A stretch of 64,000 nt of DNA, taken from assembly GCF_000424465.1 (NCBI RefSeq), contig NZ_AUJY01000007.1, positions 124,001 through 188,000 on the forward strand, given 5' to 3'. The notes beneath the pieces are model-generated. The model made no database searches and was not told where the DNA came from. It saw nothing but the letters and a program-made list of their open reading frames with translations. Positions 8,810 through 18,318 of the stretch are shown here, piece by piece (position 1 is the first letter of the stretch; each line of letters begins with the position of its first letter). The stretch is from Butyrivibrio hungatei NK4A153 (GTDB lineage Bacteria > Bacillota > Clostridia > Lachnospirales > Lachnospiraceae). The translations under genes and the position numbers were made by a program.

Positions 8810-10078
8810 TCAAAGTTTGCGGAAAAGCTGTTCAAGTTTATCTTCGTTAAGACCTGAACCGATTACGCAGATCTTTCCTGTAACATCGGCAGCGCCGCTT
8901 CTTACATCAGCTTCGCCGGGAACATAGTCAAATTCAATCCATGTGCCGTCTGTTGCGGGAACAACGCCCTTAGAACGAAGAACAATTCCGTAATCAGAGT
9001 CTTCATCAAGCTTCTCAAGCATATCCTTGATCTCGTCAGCCGTATACTTAACGGGAGTTTCCATTCCCCAGCTTGTAAACACCTCATGAGCCGCATGATC
9101 GTGATCATGCCCGTGACCATGACAGCAGCAATGATCGTGCTCTTCTTCGTCCTCATCGTCATGATGATGATGGCAACAATGTCCATGTTCTTCTTCATCT
9201 TCATCGTGATGATGGTGGCAGCAATGTCCGTGCTCCTCTTCATCCTCATCGTCGTGATGATGGTGGCAGCAATGTCCATGCTCCTCTTCATCCTCATCGT
9301 CGTGATGATGGTGGCAGCAATGTCCATGCTCTTCTTCATCTTCATCGTCGTGATGATGTGCTCTGTATACTACAGAACCATCTTCGTTAACCTCTTTGTG
9401 GCTTCCGTGATGATGATGGTGATGGTGATGTTCCTCAGCCTCTTCCATTACAAGCTTAAGGAGCTCTGCCTCAAGATTGCTGTTTCCTTCGAATGTATCA
9501 AGGATCTCTTTTCCTGTTATCTCATCAAGAGGAGTTGTTATAATGGTAGCCTTCTCATTGTGGCTGCGGATAAGCTTAACCGCCTCCTCGATCTTCTTCT
9601 GATCTGCCTTATCTGTTCTTGAAAGAATAATGGTTCCGGCATTCTCAATCTGATTAATAAAGAACTCACCGAAGTTCTTGATATAAACCTTAGCCTTAGA
9701 TACGTCAACAACAGTAACCGCGCTGTTAAGTTCCATATTGTCATCTGCATCGGCAATATTCTGAATTGCTCTCATTACATCTGAAAGTTTACCAACTCCC
9801 GAAGGCTCAATGAGAATTCTCTCAGGAGCATATGTTGTCATAACTTCCTTAAGAGATGTCTCAAAATCTCCTACAAGCGAGCAACAGATACAACCTGAAT
9901 TCATCTCTGTGATCTCTATTCCGGACTCCTTCAAAAAGCCGCCGTCGATACCAATCTCACCAAACTCATTTTCAATAAGAACAACCTTGGTTCCGTTAAG
10001 CGCTTCCTTAAGAAGTTTCTTTATAAGGGTGGTTTTTCCGGCACCCAAAAATCCTGATATAATATCAATCTTTGTCAT
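8810..10078 (-). CDS. COG0523 GTPase, putative metal chaperone with His/Cys/acidic array
   Basis: CobW/ZNG1-type P-loop GTPase of 422 residues. Walker A is GFLGAGKTT (9-17) and the COG0523 metal site is CICC (63-66). Residues 217-331 form a metal-ligand-rich insertion: an eight-His run, then five ~16-residue repeats built as HHHHDDEDEEEHGHCC, and a GHGHDHDH tail. A CobW C-terminal domain follows (334-422). The family transfers Zn, Co or other metals to client enzymes; Zn is likeliest by analogy but unproven. The start is the ATG with GGAG five bases upstream, not the in-frame start six codons earlier. It is first in the operon, behind a strong promoter. Confidence 0.88.
   Translation of the reverse strand: MTKIDIISGFLGAGKTTLIKKLLKEALNGTKVVLIENEFGEIGIDGGFLKESGIEITEMNSGCICCSLVGDFETSLKEVMTTYAPERILIEPSGVGKLSDVMRAIQNIADADDNMELNSAVTVVDVSKAKVYIKNFGEFFINQIENAGTIILSRTDKADQKKIEEAVKLIRSHNEKATIITTPLDEITGKEILDTFEGNSNLEAELLKLVMEEAEEHHHHHHHHGSHKEVNEDGSVVYRAHHHDDEDEEEHGHCCHHHHDDEDEEEHGHCCHHHHDDEDEEEHGHCCHHHHDEDEEEHGHCCHHHHDDEDEEEHDHCCCHGHGHDHDHAAHEVFTSWGMETPVKYTADEIKDMLEKLDEDSDYGIVLRSKGVVPATDGTWIEFDYVPGEADVRSGAADVTGKICVIGSGLNEDKLEQLFRKL
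9128..9358 (-). repeat. 48-bp coding tandem repeat (His/Asp/Glu/Cys array)
   Basis: About five in-frame 48-bp units inside the COG0523 GTPase gene, each encoding close to HHHHDDEDEEEHGHCC. One unit has lost a codon and the last ends in HDHCCC. The units are nearly identical in DNA, suggesting recent expansion by slippage or recombination. Confidence 0.9.
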
Positions 10079-10132
10079 TTGTACTCCATTCCGCACATGT
10101 TAGTCTGTGCTACATCTACTACAACAAAGTAT

Positions 10133-10161
10133 ATTCTATTAACACAATATCAAAATGTCAA
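10133..10161 (-). promoter_or_regulatory. Promoter of the GTPase/DUF1980/CmpB operon
   Basis: On the minus strand TTGACA (10161-10156), 17 bases, then TAGAAT (10138-10133), about 55 bases before the ATG. No Zur-type palindrome (TAAATCGTAAT-like) was seen around it, so metal regulation cannot be claimed. Confidence 0.75.
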
Positions 10162-10193
10162 GGAAACGCTATATCACTGACTTTGATTCCTAT

Positions 10194-12650
10194 TTACTCA
10201 CCCGCGCCCCGTTCCGGTAACGTAGTCTCACAATCCTCTTTTTCTTCGATACCACTACTCTGTTCAGCATTTCCACTATAATCTGCAGTTTCTTCGCTAC
10301 TATCCGCCGATGCATCTTCCTTTTCCGGTACATCATTACCATTATTCAGATTTTTTATCAATTCGCTCGCCACGCCTGTTTCCATATTTGATTCAGCCGT
10401 TCCTTCTTTGTTACATGTTTTATCATCCGGCTTTTCGCAGACATTTTCGGCAGTTCCTGCGTTCTGAGTAACTTTCTCATCTTCGCTATGTACATCTTCT
10501 TTTATACTCTCAGGTGCGGAAATTTCCGGAGAATCTGAATATTCACTGTCGCTACCATCGTTATCTGAAGACTCCTCATAGTCTTTTAATGCATCAATAC
10601 GTGATTGCATCTCAGAATTACTAAGCCTGAAATCCCCAAAGGGCGCTGTCACGGCTCTTGTAGCTATGTTACTTGTCCTAAGTGACCTCGATGCATTTAT
10701 TGCAGGCACTGTCGAATTATATCCCGAATACCTGCCATTGAACTTAATGTGAGCCGAAACCACCTGTCCATGAGCAAAACCGCAGGAAGGAGAATACCCT
10801 TCAACGTAGCTCTCATTTTTATTACATACCATTATTGTCTGTGAATTAACTCTTACTACAACGCCATCCCTATCCTTAGCTTCATCAAGTGAATAAACAG
10901 TTTCTTCATGCCAGCCGTTGGTATTGTTAAACCTTATTCCACAGTGCTTACACTCATACGAAAAAACCGGTGTTCCGTCCGAATAATCTTTTACATGACC
11001 GCGTCGCCTTGTATCTTTATTTGTACTGATGACATACACGTTACTTGTACTATAGCACGCATCGGTATGTCTGTGATATACAGGTGTCGTGTAACATCCG
11101 CCATATCTGTCCGTTGATACATAATTATCGCCGCAGGTCTGCCCTCTTCCGTCTTTATGATAGTGATAATCATACTCGATACTTGCCGCGGTATCACCGG
11201 AATCGATAACAACCTGTGCAGGTATGTTCTCTATGGCTCTTACAAATTCCATAAATGTGGCATCCTCTTTTATCTTTACACCCTTAGTGAGTAATGCGGA
11301 TGCCAAAAGCTTTTTGCCATTACTCACACGCTGAAAAACCTGGTCGAGCTTGTTGTTTATTCCTGCGGATTTCGCATCGATATAGCCCTTAATACCATCC
11401 ATATTTGTGCTTATATTTTTGTTTATGTCGGCATTGATATTGGTAATTCTTTGGTCAATCTTATCGCCTCTTGCCTTACTTTCAGAATTGTAGTTTTCTA
11501 TCTTTTGGCCAAGCGCATCTCCGCGTGCTTTGCTTTCCGAATTATAATTTTCAATCTTCTGTCCGAGAGCATCTCCCATCGCCTTATTATCCGAATTATA
11601 ATTCTCAATTCTTTGTCCAAGGGATTCGCCTATAGCCTTATTGCCCGAATTGTAATTCTCTATCTTTTGACCGAGAGCATCTCCCATCGCCTTATTATCC
11701 GAATTATAATTCTCAATTCTTTGTCCAAGGGATTCACCTATAGCCTTATTGTCCGAATTGTAATTCTCTATCTTTTGACCGAGTGCATCTCCCATTGCCT
11801 TGTTATCTGAATTATAATTCTCTATCTTTTGGTCAAGCGCTTCGCCCATCGCTTTATTCTCAGAATTATAATCATCAATCTTTTCATTTATCTCTTTTCC
11901 GAGGTTTTCACTCAAAGTTTGAAATTCACTCTTTAAATCCGAAACAGAATCCATATTTCTTTTTTCAAGTTCCTTATCTAACTCTGTAAGCTTCTTTAGG
12001 AGCTCCTCATATCTTGTAAGTGAATCCGTTGATATCTTGTCATCGCCATTCTTCACCTCGGTTCTGATCTCATTATCGAGGTCTTCCATCAGCTCTTTAT
12101 TCTGCTTCTTTACATTTTCATATTCATTTTTTATATTCTCAAGCTCTCTTCCAATCTCATCAAATTCCTTGGCTGCCTTTTCTCTTGTCTCGCCGTTCCC
12201 GTTTTCGATAAGCTCTTTAAGGCTCTCAATTCTGGTCTCTGTGCTGTTTACCGAAGTATGAATATCTTTTAGATTCGTACCAAGTCCGGTAACCTTCTCA
12301 CTGACCGCATCTGTATTTTTATCACCCTCAAGGCGATCATTCCTGGTCTTTTCATAATAAGAATCGATTCCCTTCTGATTCTTAACGATCATCTTATCAA
12401 TATCCGTCAGGTAATTATGAAGTTCATCAAGCTTCTCAGTAGTCTTTTCGTTATTCTTGTTTTCCTTCTGCACAACCTGATCCCTTGCGCTCGCCGCAAC
12501 AACGGGAGTACTCATATAGATAAGTCCTCCGCACAAGACAAGTGCAATAACAACCGCCACAGTTACAACAAAAGTGTCGTGTCTTCTAAGTTTCTTCATA
12601 AGCAGTTTGACTGAATTATTCTGCTTTTCCCAACGTTCTCTTAAATTCAT
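10194..12650 (-). CDS. Membrane-anchored coiled-coil repeat protein, Cys/His-rich C-terminal region
   Basis: Function unknown. From the preferred ATG (AAAGGA five bases upstream; earlier in-frame ATGs lack one) it has 818 residues. A short basic cytoplasmic tail precedes one TM segment (FVVTVAVVIALVLCGGLIYM), then a long coiled-coil, then eight tandem 18-residue repeats (IENYNSDNKAMGDALGQK type). A following segment (LLTKGVKIKEDATFMEFVRAIENIP) and a Cys/His-rich region with GGCYTTPVYHRHTDACY and CKHCG recall C-terminal parts of phage-tail-like or surface proteins. The end is acidic, Ser/Glu-rich and low in complexity. It is monocistronic as far as can be seen. Surface exposure is inferred from topology. 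Confidence 0.7.
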   Translation of the reverse strand: MNLRERWEKQNNSVKLLMKKLRRHDTFVVTVAVVIALVLCGGLIYMSTPVVAASARDQVVQKENKNNEKTTEKLDELHNYLTDIDKMIVKNQKGIDSYYEKTRNDRLEGDKNTDAVSEKVTGLGTNLKDIHTSVNSTETRIESLKELIENGNGETREKAAKEFDEIGRELENIKNEYENVKKQNKELMEDLDNEIRTEVKNGDDKISTDSLTRYEELLKKLTELDKELEKRNMDSVSDLKSEFQTLSENLGKEINEKIDDYNSENKAMGEALDQKIENYNSDNKAMGDALGQKIENYNSDNKAIGESLGQRIENYNSDNKAMGDALGQKIENYNSGNKAIGESLGQRIENYNSDNKAMGDALGQKIENYNSESKARGDALGQKIENYNSESKARGDKIDQRITNINADINKNISTNMDGIKGYIDAKSAGINNKLDQVFQRVSNGKKLLASALLTKGVKIKEDATFMEFVRAIENIPAQVVIDSGDTAASIEYDYHYHKDGRGQTCGDNYVSTDRYGGCYTTPVYHRHTDACYSTSNVYVISTNKDTRRRGHVKDYSDGTPVFSYECKHCGIRFNNTNGWHEETVYSLDEAKDRDGVVVRVNSQTIMVCNKNESYVEGYSPSCGFAHGQVVSAHIKFNGRYSGYNSTVPAINASRSLRTSNIATRAVTAPFGDFRLSNSEMQSRIDALKDYEESSDNDGSDSEYSDSPEISAPESIKEDVHSEDEKVTQNAGTAENVCEKPDDKTCNKEGTAESNMETGVASELIKNLNNGNDVPEKEDASADSSEETADYSGNAEQSSGIEEKEDCETTLPERGAGE
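11451..11882 (-). repeat. Eight 54-bp coding tandem repeats
   Basis: 432 bp, eight in-frame 54-bp units encoding 18 residues each. From N to C terminus, two unit types (AMGDALGQK and AIGESLGQR) alternate in the middle of the array, which points to duplication of a 108-bp pair. The outer units have diverged. Confidence 0.9.
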
Positions 12651-12889
12651 TTCGTTCCTTTCCATACTCATCAAGCACGGAAAAAAGCAGACTTTTACCG
12701 CGCCAAACAGTAATAAATAATATTGATTAAAAAATGTGGAATTATCCCGGATGAATATCCAAGATTTCGTCAGCAGAAAACTGACAGAAATTTATTATAC
12801 ATATAAAAAACAAAAATGCAACCCGTTTTTTCAAAGACGAAAACAATTACCACATTCATAATTGAAATGCTATTTTTGCAATGTTTTCT

Positions 12890-12898
12890 GATATACTT
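12890..12898 (+). promoter_or_regulatory. Extended -10 element upstream of the NusG-II gene
   Basis: TG-A-TATACT, with no good -35 hexamer 17 bases upstream; 32 bases before the GTG start. The rest of the 280-bp gap is AT-rich with no other clear signal. Confidence 0.5.
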
Positions 12899-12930
12899 TA
12901 GTGTGAAATTATTTATATGAGAGGCTTTTA

Positions 12931-13317
12931 GTGGATAAAAAACTATTCAAAAAAAATGATCTTATTCTCATAATCTTTTTAACACTTACTTCAGTCGTCA
13001 TGCTGATCGGCATCTCTCTTTTTTCCAAAAAAGGTGCAACAGTAGTCGTCAGTGTCGACGGAAAGGAAGTCGCATCTTTTCCCCTTGACGAAGATACCGT
13101 TTACAACATCGGCGGATATCACGGAGGCGAGAATATTCTTGAGGTAAAAGACGGAAAGGCTCATCTTACAGATGCATCATGTCCCGACAAGCTTTGTGTC
13201 AGCATGGGCTATATCAACAAAAGCGGCCAGTCTATCATATGCCTTCCCAACAAAGTAGTAATCGAAATAAAGGGAAATACCAAAGATAACAATAACTTTG
13301 ACACCATATCGGAGTAA
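12931..13317 (+). CDS. NusG domain II-containing membrane-anchored protein
   Basis: Protein of 128 residues with a GTG start after GAGAGG. One N-terminal hydrophobic segment (LILIIFLTLTSVVMLIGISLF) is followed by an extracytoplasmic NusG-II fold (PF07009): VVVSVDGKEVASFPL, GGENILEVKDGKAHLTDASCPDKLCV and IICLPNKVVIEI are typical, including the conserved Cys pair in CPDKLC. The family often sits beside Gx transporter, ApbE-like or Rnf-type genes; the precise function is unknown. It is followed 8 bp later by a Gx transporter gene and is almost surely cotranscribed with it. Confidence 0.85.
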   Translation: MDKKLFKKNDLILIIFLTLTSVVMLIGISLFSKKGATVVVSVDGKEVASFPLDEDTVYNIGGYHGGENILEVKDGKAHLTDASCPDKLCVSMGYINKSGQSIICLPNKVVIEIKGNTKDNNNFDTISE

Positions 13318-13325
13318 AAGAATTT

Positions 13326-13841
13326 ATGAATATAAAGACCAAAACAAGTAAAACAGCAATCTACGGCGTACTTACCGCACTCGCAATAATCCTAGGCTAT
13401 GTAGAAATGCAGCTTCCGGCCTTCTTTGCCGTTCCGGGCATCAAACCCGGTTTTACAAACATCGTAGTAGTAGTCGCCCTATATTCTATGGGTGAAAAGA
13501 GCTCACTCTTTATCAACTTCGTCAGAATTGCCATAGTATCCATGCTCTTCGGAACCCTAATGGCTTTCATGTTCTCACTGGTAGGCGGTCTACTCAGCAC
13601 CATAATCATGATTCTTTTTAAAAAGACCGGCAAATTCAGTCCCATCGGTGTAAGTGCCGTAGGCGGTGTAACCCACAACATCGGTCAGATCATCGTAGCT
13701 ATGTTCGTAACCGGCACCACCAACGTCCTCTGGTACTTGGTTGTCCTGTGGATTACCGGCACCGTAAGCGGAATCATCGTCGGACTCATTGGTGGGCTAA
13801 TCTGCAACCACCTCGATATTAGTAAGATATGTAAAAACTGA
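13326..13841 (+). CDS. Gx transporter family protein (heptaprenyl diphosphate synthase component I-like)
   Basis: Integral membrane protein of 171 residues, PF07456 type. Start ATAIYGVLTALAIILGYVE-like helix, the motif PGIKPGFTN, then LVGGLLSTIIM and GGVTHNIGQI are characteristic of this S-component-like family. Substrate unknown. The usual polyprenyl synthetase partner is not in the window. It follows the NusG-II gene by 8 bp. The downstream gap to gdhA (13842-14239) holds the long palindrome. Confidence 0.85.
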   Translation: MNIKTKTSKTAIYGVLTALAIILGYVEMQLPAFFAVPGIKPGFTNIVVVVALYSMGEKSSLFINFVRIAIVSMLFGTLMAFMFSLVGGLLSTIIMILFKKTGKFSPIGVSAVGGVTHNIGQIIVAMFVTGTTNVLWYLVVLWITGTVSGIIVGLIGGLICNHLDISKICKN

Positions 13842-13870
13842 TTTTTGCATAATCCTGATTTCGTTGACAG

Positions 13871-14162
13871 CCCTGTCCCAAGCTATCCGTTTAGAAACGT
13901 AGATATTTCACCATAAGGCAATAAGGCGGATTTTCGCAGTATTTAAGTATGTTGCAATATTCAAGAGCAATAAAAAGACTTAAGCTTTCATTCTGTTCTC
14001 GCTCCAACTGTTTGAGCCCATTTATGGGCGAGTTTTGGAGCGAAGAATAAAAGCTTAAGTCTTTTTATGCCTTGAATATCAACATACTTGGCAACAAGAA
14101 AATCCGCCTTATTGCCTTATGGTGAAAAACAACCGCCTTCAAACGGATAGCTTGGGACAGGG
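13871..14162. repeat. Long near-perfect palindrome, copy 1 (292 bp)
   Basis: The sequence folds on itself over its whole length. The outer arms 13871-13892 and 14141-14162 are a perfect 22-bp inverted repeat (CCCTGTCCCAAGC.../...GCTTGGGACAGGG). A second perfect pair of 30 bp is 13906-13935 with 14098-14127. Inner pairs include AAGTATGTTG/CAACATACTT and ATAAAAAGACTTAAGCTTT with its complement, and the tip has GCCCAT-TT-ATGGGC (14016-14029) inside CGCTCCAA/TTGGAGCG. It fills the gap between the convergent Gx transporter and gdhA genes. No ORF or target-site duplication was seen. A related element is at 55960-56218. Confidence 0.9.
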
Positions 14163-14173
14163 ATCGAGTAAGT

Positions 14174-14208
14174 AAAGGCTGCCGCACCAAATTGGTGTGA
14201 CAGCCTTT
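14174..14208 (-). terminator. Probable gdhA terminator
   Basis: Stem AAAGGCTG/CAGCCTTT enclosing an inner CACCAA-A-TTGGTG hairpin, 31 bp after the gdhA stop. The T-run on the minus strand is weak (TTTACTTAC). Confidence 0.5.
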
Positions 14209-14239
14209 ATATGATTTAATATTTTATGAAGAATACTTA

Positions 14240-15613
<1,374 letters not shown>

Positions 15614-15682
15614 TTAATTACTGAGTAAAAACTCATATTAACGCAATTCATAATGTATCTGCACACCGTCTTTTCTTAATAG

Positions 15683-15717
15683 AAAAAGGGCGTAGGAAAC
15701 CAGTGGTCTCCACGCCC
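15683..15717 (-). terminator. Rho-independent terminator of the SleB-like hydrolase gene
   Basis: Minus-strand hairpin GGGCGTGGA...TCCTACGCCC followed by TTTTTCTATT, about 115 bp after the stop at 15832 and upstream of gdhA. It could also act as an attenuator if gdhA transcription begins further upstream. Confidence 0.8.
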
Positions 15718-15831
15718 CATTGCGCAAACATCATTGTCTGAATGGTATTATACGCTTTAGACTTTTAAAGTGCAATAGTCTTTATTACATTAAATCAAAA
15801 AAATCTTTCCGTTTTTTTCAAGTGAAGATAT

Positions 15832-17214
15832 TTACTCGTCATCGCTGTCATCCTCATCGTTCGAATCATCATCTGAATCATCGCCATGGTTTTCTTCTTC
15901 ATTGTTCTCTTCCGCAGGAGCTTCCTGATTCTGTTCAGGCTGTGGCTGCGCTTGCTGCTCCTCTGGCTGTGGTTCTTCCGGAGGTTTCTCCTTGACAACC
16001 CACTTGTAAAAGAATGCATGATTACCTACCATGGTGTACTCAGCTATTCCATAATGATCGGCCCAGTACCTTGTCATAAAGAAAAGATAATCACCTGTAC
16101 GGGCGCCACCCAAAACTGCCTGTGCTGCTTTTAAGCACATAGTATTGGGACCTCTACCCATAATAAGTTCAACTTTACCCGAGCGATATGATGCAAACTG
16201 CATATTCTGAGTAATAACACCGACAACATCATTAGGAAAAGCCGAACTCTTTACCCTGTTCATTATAACAGAACCGACACCAAGCTTTCCTTCATAGGAC
16301 TCTCCGTCAGCTTCCGCCTGTATTGTAGCCGCCAGCCACAAAAGTTCGGAATCCGAAGCGGCATAAGCACCACCTGTATTCTCTTTAGGTCTGTTGGTAA
16401 GTCTTTTTGCATACTCAGCCTGTGCGGAAGCAACTTTAGCAGCCAGTTCCTTCTGAAGCTGGTCAAGTCTTGCAAGCTCTTTATCATAGTCCGCAAGCTT
16501 TCCGTTTTCGTCACTAAGCGTTTTGTTTGTCGACCGTAACTGTCCGTTGACAGTTGCTGTCAAAGATTCCAATGTATCCTGCTTATTATCAAGCTCATTC
16601 TGTATGGACTGAAGTCTTTCTTCTTCATGCTTAACTTCATCGGTCTTCGCTTCTATCTCTCTCTGTAAAGCCTTGTATTCGCTGATTTTCTTATTATCAT
16701 AGGCAACTACCGCATTTAAGTATTCAAACCTTGTCAAAAAATCACGAAAAGAGCCGGAACCCAAGAGTGTCTGCAATACACCCTTATCTCCGCCTTTTTC
16801 ATAAGTTGCCTTTATACGAAGCTTAAGATTCTTATAGCGCTCTTCTTCCTGCGCTTTTGCTTCGGAAAGCTCATTTGACAACCTGATTATATTTTCCGAA
16901 ACCGCATCCATCTCAGCTTCGTTGTTCGATATTTCCTTACTTATAACATTTAATTTGTTGGAATAATCATTGATCTGATTCTGAAAACCTTGTTTTTGAT
17001 TCTTAAGATTTTCTACGTTCGACTTTGTCTTCTCTTTTTCACCCTGAAGATTTTCTATAGCTTTTCTGGCTTCATCAGTCTGCCTCTGCAGATCGGAGAT
17101 CTCTCTCTCTGACTCTGCGATCTTATCATCATATTCATCGGCATGACCGGACACAGGAAAACTAACCCACAAGAATATAAATACAAGTGTCCCCAAAAAA
17201 AACTCTTTTTTCAT
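15832..17214 (-). CDS. Secreted cell-wall hydrolase: CwlO-type coiled-coil plus SleB domain
   Basis: Predicted secreted protein of 460 residues. A signal peptide (KKEFFLGTLVFIFLWVSFPVSGHA) is followed by ~210 residues of PcsB/CwlO-like coiled-coil (DEYDDKIAESEREISDLQRQ onward), then a Hydrolase_2/SleB domain (ELLWLAATIQAEADGES, GKLGVGSVIMNRV, TQNMQFASYR, AQAVLGG), which cleaves peptidoglycan in spore-cortex enzymes and relatives. The C-terminus is an E/Q/P-rich then Asp-rich tail. The start is the ATG with GGAAGAA upstream; a TTG five codons earlier is rejected. A vegetative remodelling role is more likely than germination, since no spore gene is nearby. Confidence 0.88.
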   Translation of the reverse strand: MKKEFFLGTLVFIFLWVSFPVSGHADEYDDKIAESEREISDLQRQTDEARKAIENLQGEKEKTKSNVENLKNQKQGFQNQINDYSNKLNVISKEISNNEAEMDAVSENIIRLSNELSEAKAQEEERYKNLKLRIKATYEKGGDKGVLQTLLGSGSFRDFLTRFEYLNAVVAYDNKKISEYKALQREIEAKTDEVKHEEERLQSIQNELDNKQDTLESLTATVNGQLRSTNKTLSDENGKLADYDKELARLDQLQKELAAKVASAQAEYAKRLTNRPKENTGGAYAASDSELLWLAATIQAEADGESYEGKLGVGSVIMNRVKSSAFPNDVVGVITQNMQFASYRSGKVELIMGRGPNTMCLKAAQAVLGGARTGDYLFFMTRYWADHYGIAEYTMVGNHAFFYKWVVKEKPPEEPQPEEQQAQPQPEQNQEAPAEENNEEENHGDDSDDDSNDEDDSDDE

Positions 17215-17256
17215 ATTTCTTCCGCTCAACTGACTTTTTTACCGTTTAATTATAGC

Positions 17257-18303
17257 TTATTCAAAATCGTCCTCTTCGGCTTCTTCATAAAACTCATCTT
17301 CATCTATTTCATCAATTCCTTTCCACTCCCCGGGGAATGTTATATCATTTCTTTTCCTAATAAAATCCATAAATTTGAGCATCATGAGAGACTCAGAATG
17401 AGGCATTTCGGAACATTCCGTCAATTTCTGCTGTATAGCCTTCACACAAGCATCAATCTCATATTCGTATCCGGTCTTCTGCCTGTGACGCTTATGATAA
17501 GCAACCTCATTGTGATTCTCATCATATACCGAAATTCCTTCGATATTATTGATGTTATCTACGATAATATAGCCTTTGCTTCCATAAATGACACCACTTC
17601 TGTCGCTCATAGAAAGCGCAGAAGCATTGAGCACAGCCATCCTACCATCCTTATATTTTATGGTGATGCTGTCATTCATGTCCATTCCTTCATCGTTATA
17701 GGTGCAAACGGAAATAATATCATCAACATCATTGCCAAACACCATAGAAGCAAAATTAAGCGTATATACACCAAGATCAAGTAGAGCACCGCCTCCAAGC
17801 TCCGGTTTTGTTATCCTGTCTTTATCGGCAACGTTATATCCAAGGCTCGCAGTAAGCATATTGGGCTCACCGATAACGCCGCTCTCAAGTATTTCCTGAA
17901 GCTTCTTACGCATAGGATGAAATCTTGTCCACATAGCCTCAGAAAGAAAAATACCGTTTTCCTCGGCGTAATTAAATACCAAATCCGCCTGTTTCTCATT
18001 AAGCATAAATGCTTTTTCACATAATACATTTTTTCCGGCTAAAAGAGCCAGTTTTACGTTCTTAAAATGCTCAGAATGAGGTGTCGCAATATAGATAAGG
18101 TCTATCTTGGGATCTTTTACCAATTCCTGATATGAACCGTATGCTTTTTTTATGCCTAACTTCTTCGCAAAGCTGTCGGCACTTTCTTTTGTCCTGGAAC
18201 CAATAGCATAACATGACACATTTCTCATTGATTTGAGTGTCATTGCCATGAGCTCAGCCATCCTGCCGGTGCCCATGATTCCCACCTTAAATCGTCCAAA
18301 CAT
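17257..18303 (-). CDS. Gfo/Idh/MocA family oxidoreductase
   Basis: NAD(P)-dependent dehydrogenase-type protein of 348 residues. The N-terminal Rossmann fold has VGIMGTGRMAELMA, and the cofactor region is IYIATPHSEHF then GKNVLCEKAF (the usual EKP appears as EKA). The C-terminal domain contains GGGALLDLGVYTLNFA. Substrate unknown; sugars or cyclitols are common in the family. The C-terminal end is acidic. GGAGG precedes the ATG by seven bases. It follows the first SH3 paralogue gene by only 15 bp and is probably cotranscribed. Confidence 0.9.
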   Translation of the reverse strand: MFGRFKVGIMGTGRMAELMAMTLKSMRNVSCYAIGSRTKESADSFAKKLGIKKAYGSYQELVKDPKIDLIYIATPHSEHFKNVKLALLAGKNVLCEKAFMLNEKQADLVFNYAEENGIFLSEAMWTRFHPMRKKLQEILESGVIGEPNMLTASLGYNVADKDRITKPELGGGALLDLGVYTLNFASMVFGNDVDDIISVCTYNDEGMDMNDSITIKYKDGRMAVLNASALSMSDRSGVIYGSKGYIIVDNINNIEGISVYDENHNEVAYHKRHRQKTGYEYEIDACVKAIQQKLTECSEMPHSESLMMLKFMDFIRKRNDITFPGEWKGIDEIDEDEFYEEAEEDDFE

Positions 18304-18318
18304 TCAACAACCTCCGTA

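Noticed and set aside
7743..8927. Long plus-strand open frame of 394 codons
   Set aside because: It lies antisense to three well-supported minus-strand genes and has no family resemblance or ribosome site.
9086..9622. Plus-strand frame rich in Met/Val/Leu that looks like a membrane protein
   Set aside because: It is the antisense shadow of the His/Asp/Glu repeat array in the COG0523 gene.
13871..14162. Ordinary bidirectional terminator
   Set aside because: Much too long, and a separate terminator-like hairpin for gdhA lies beside it; kept as a distinct palindrome.
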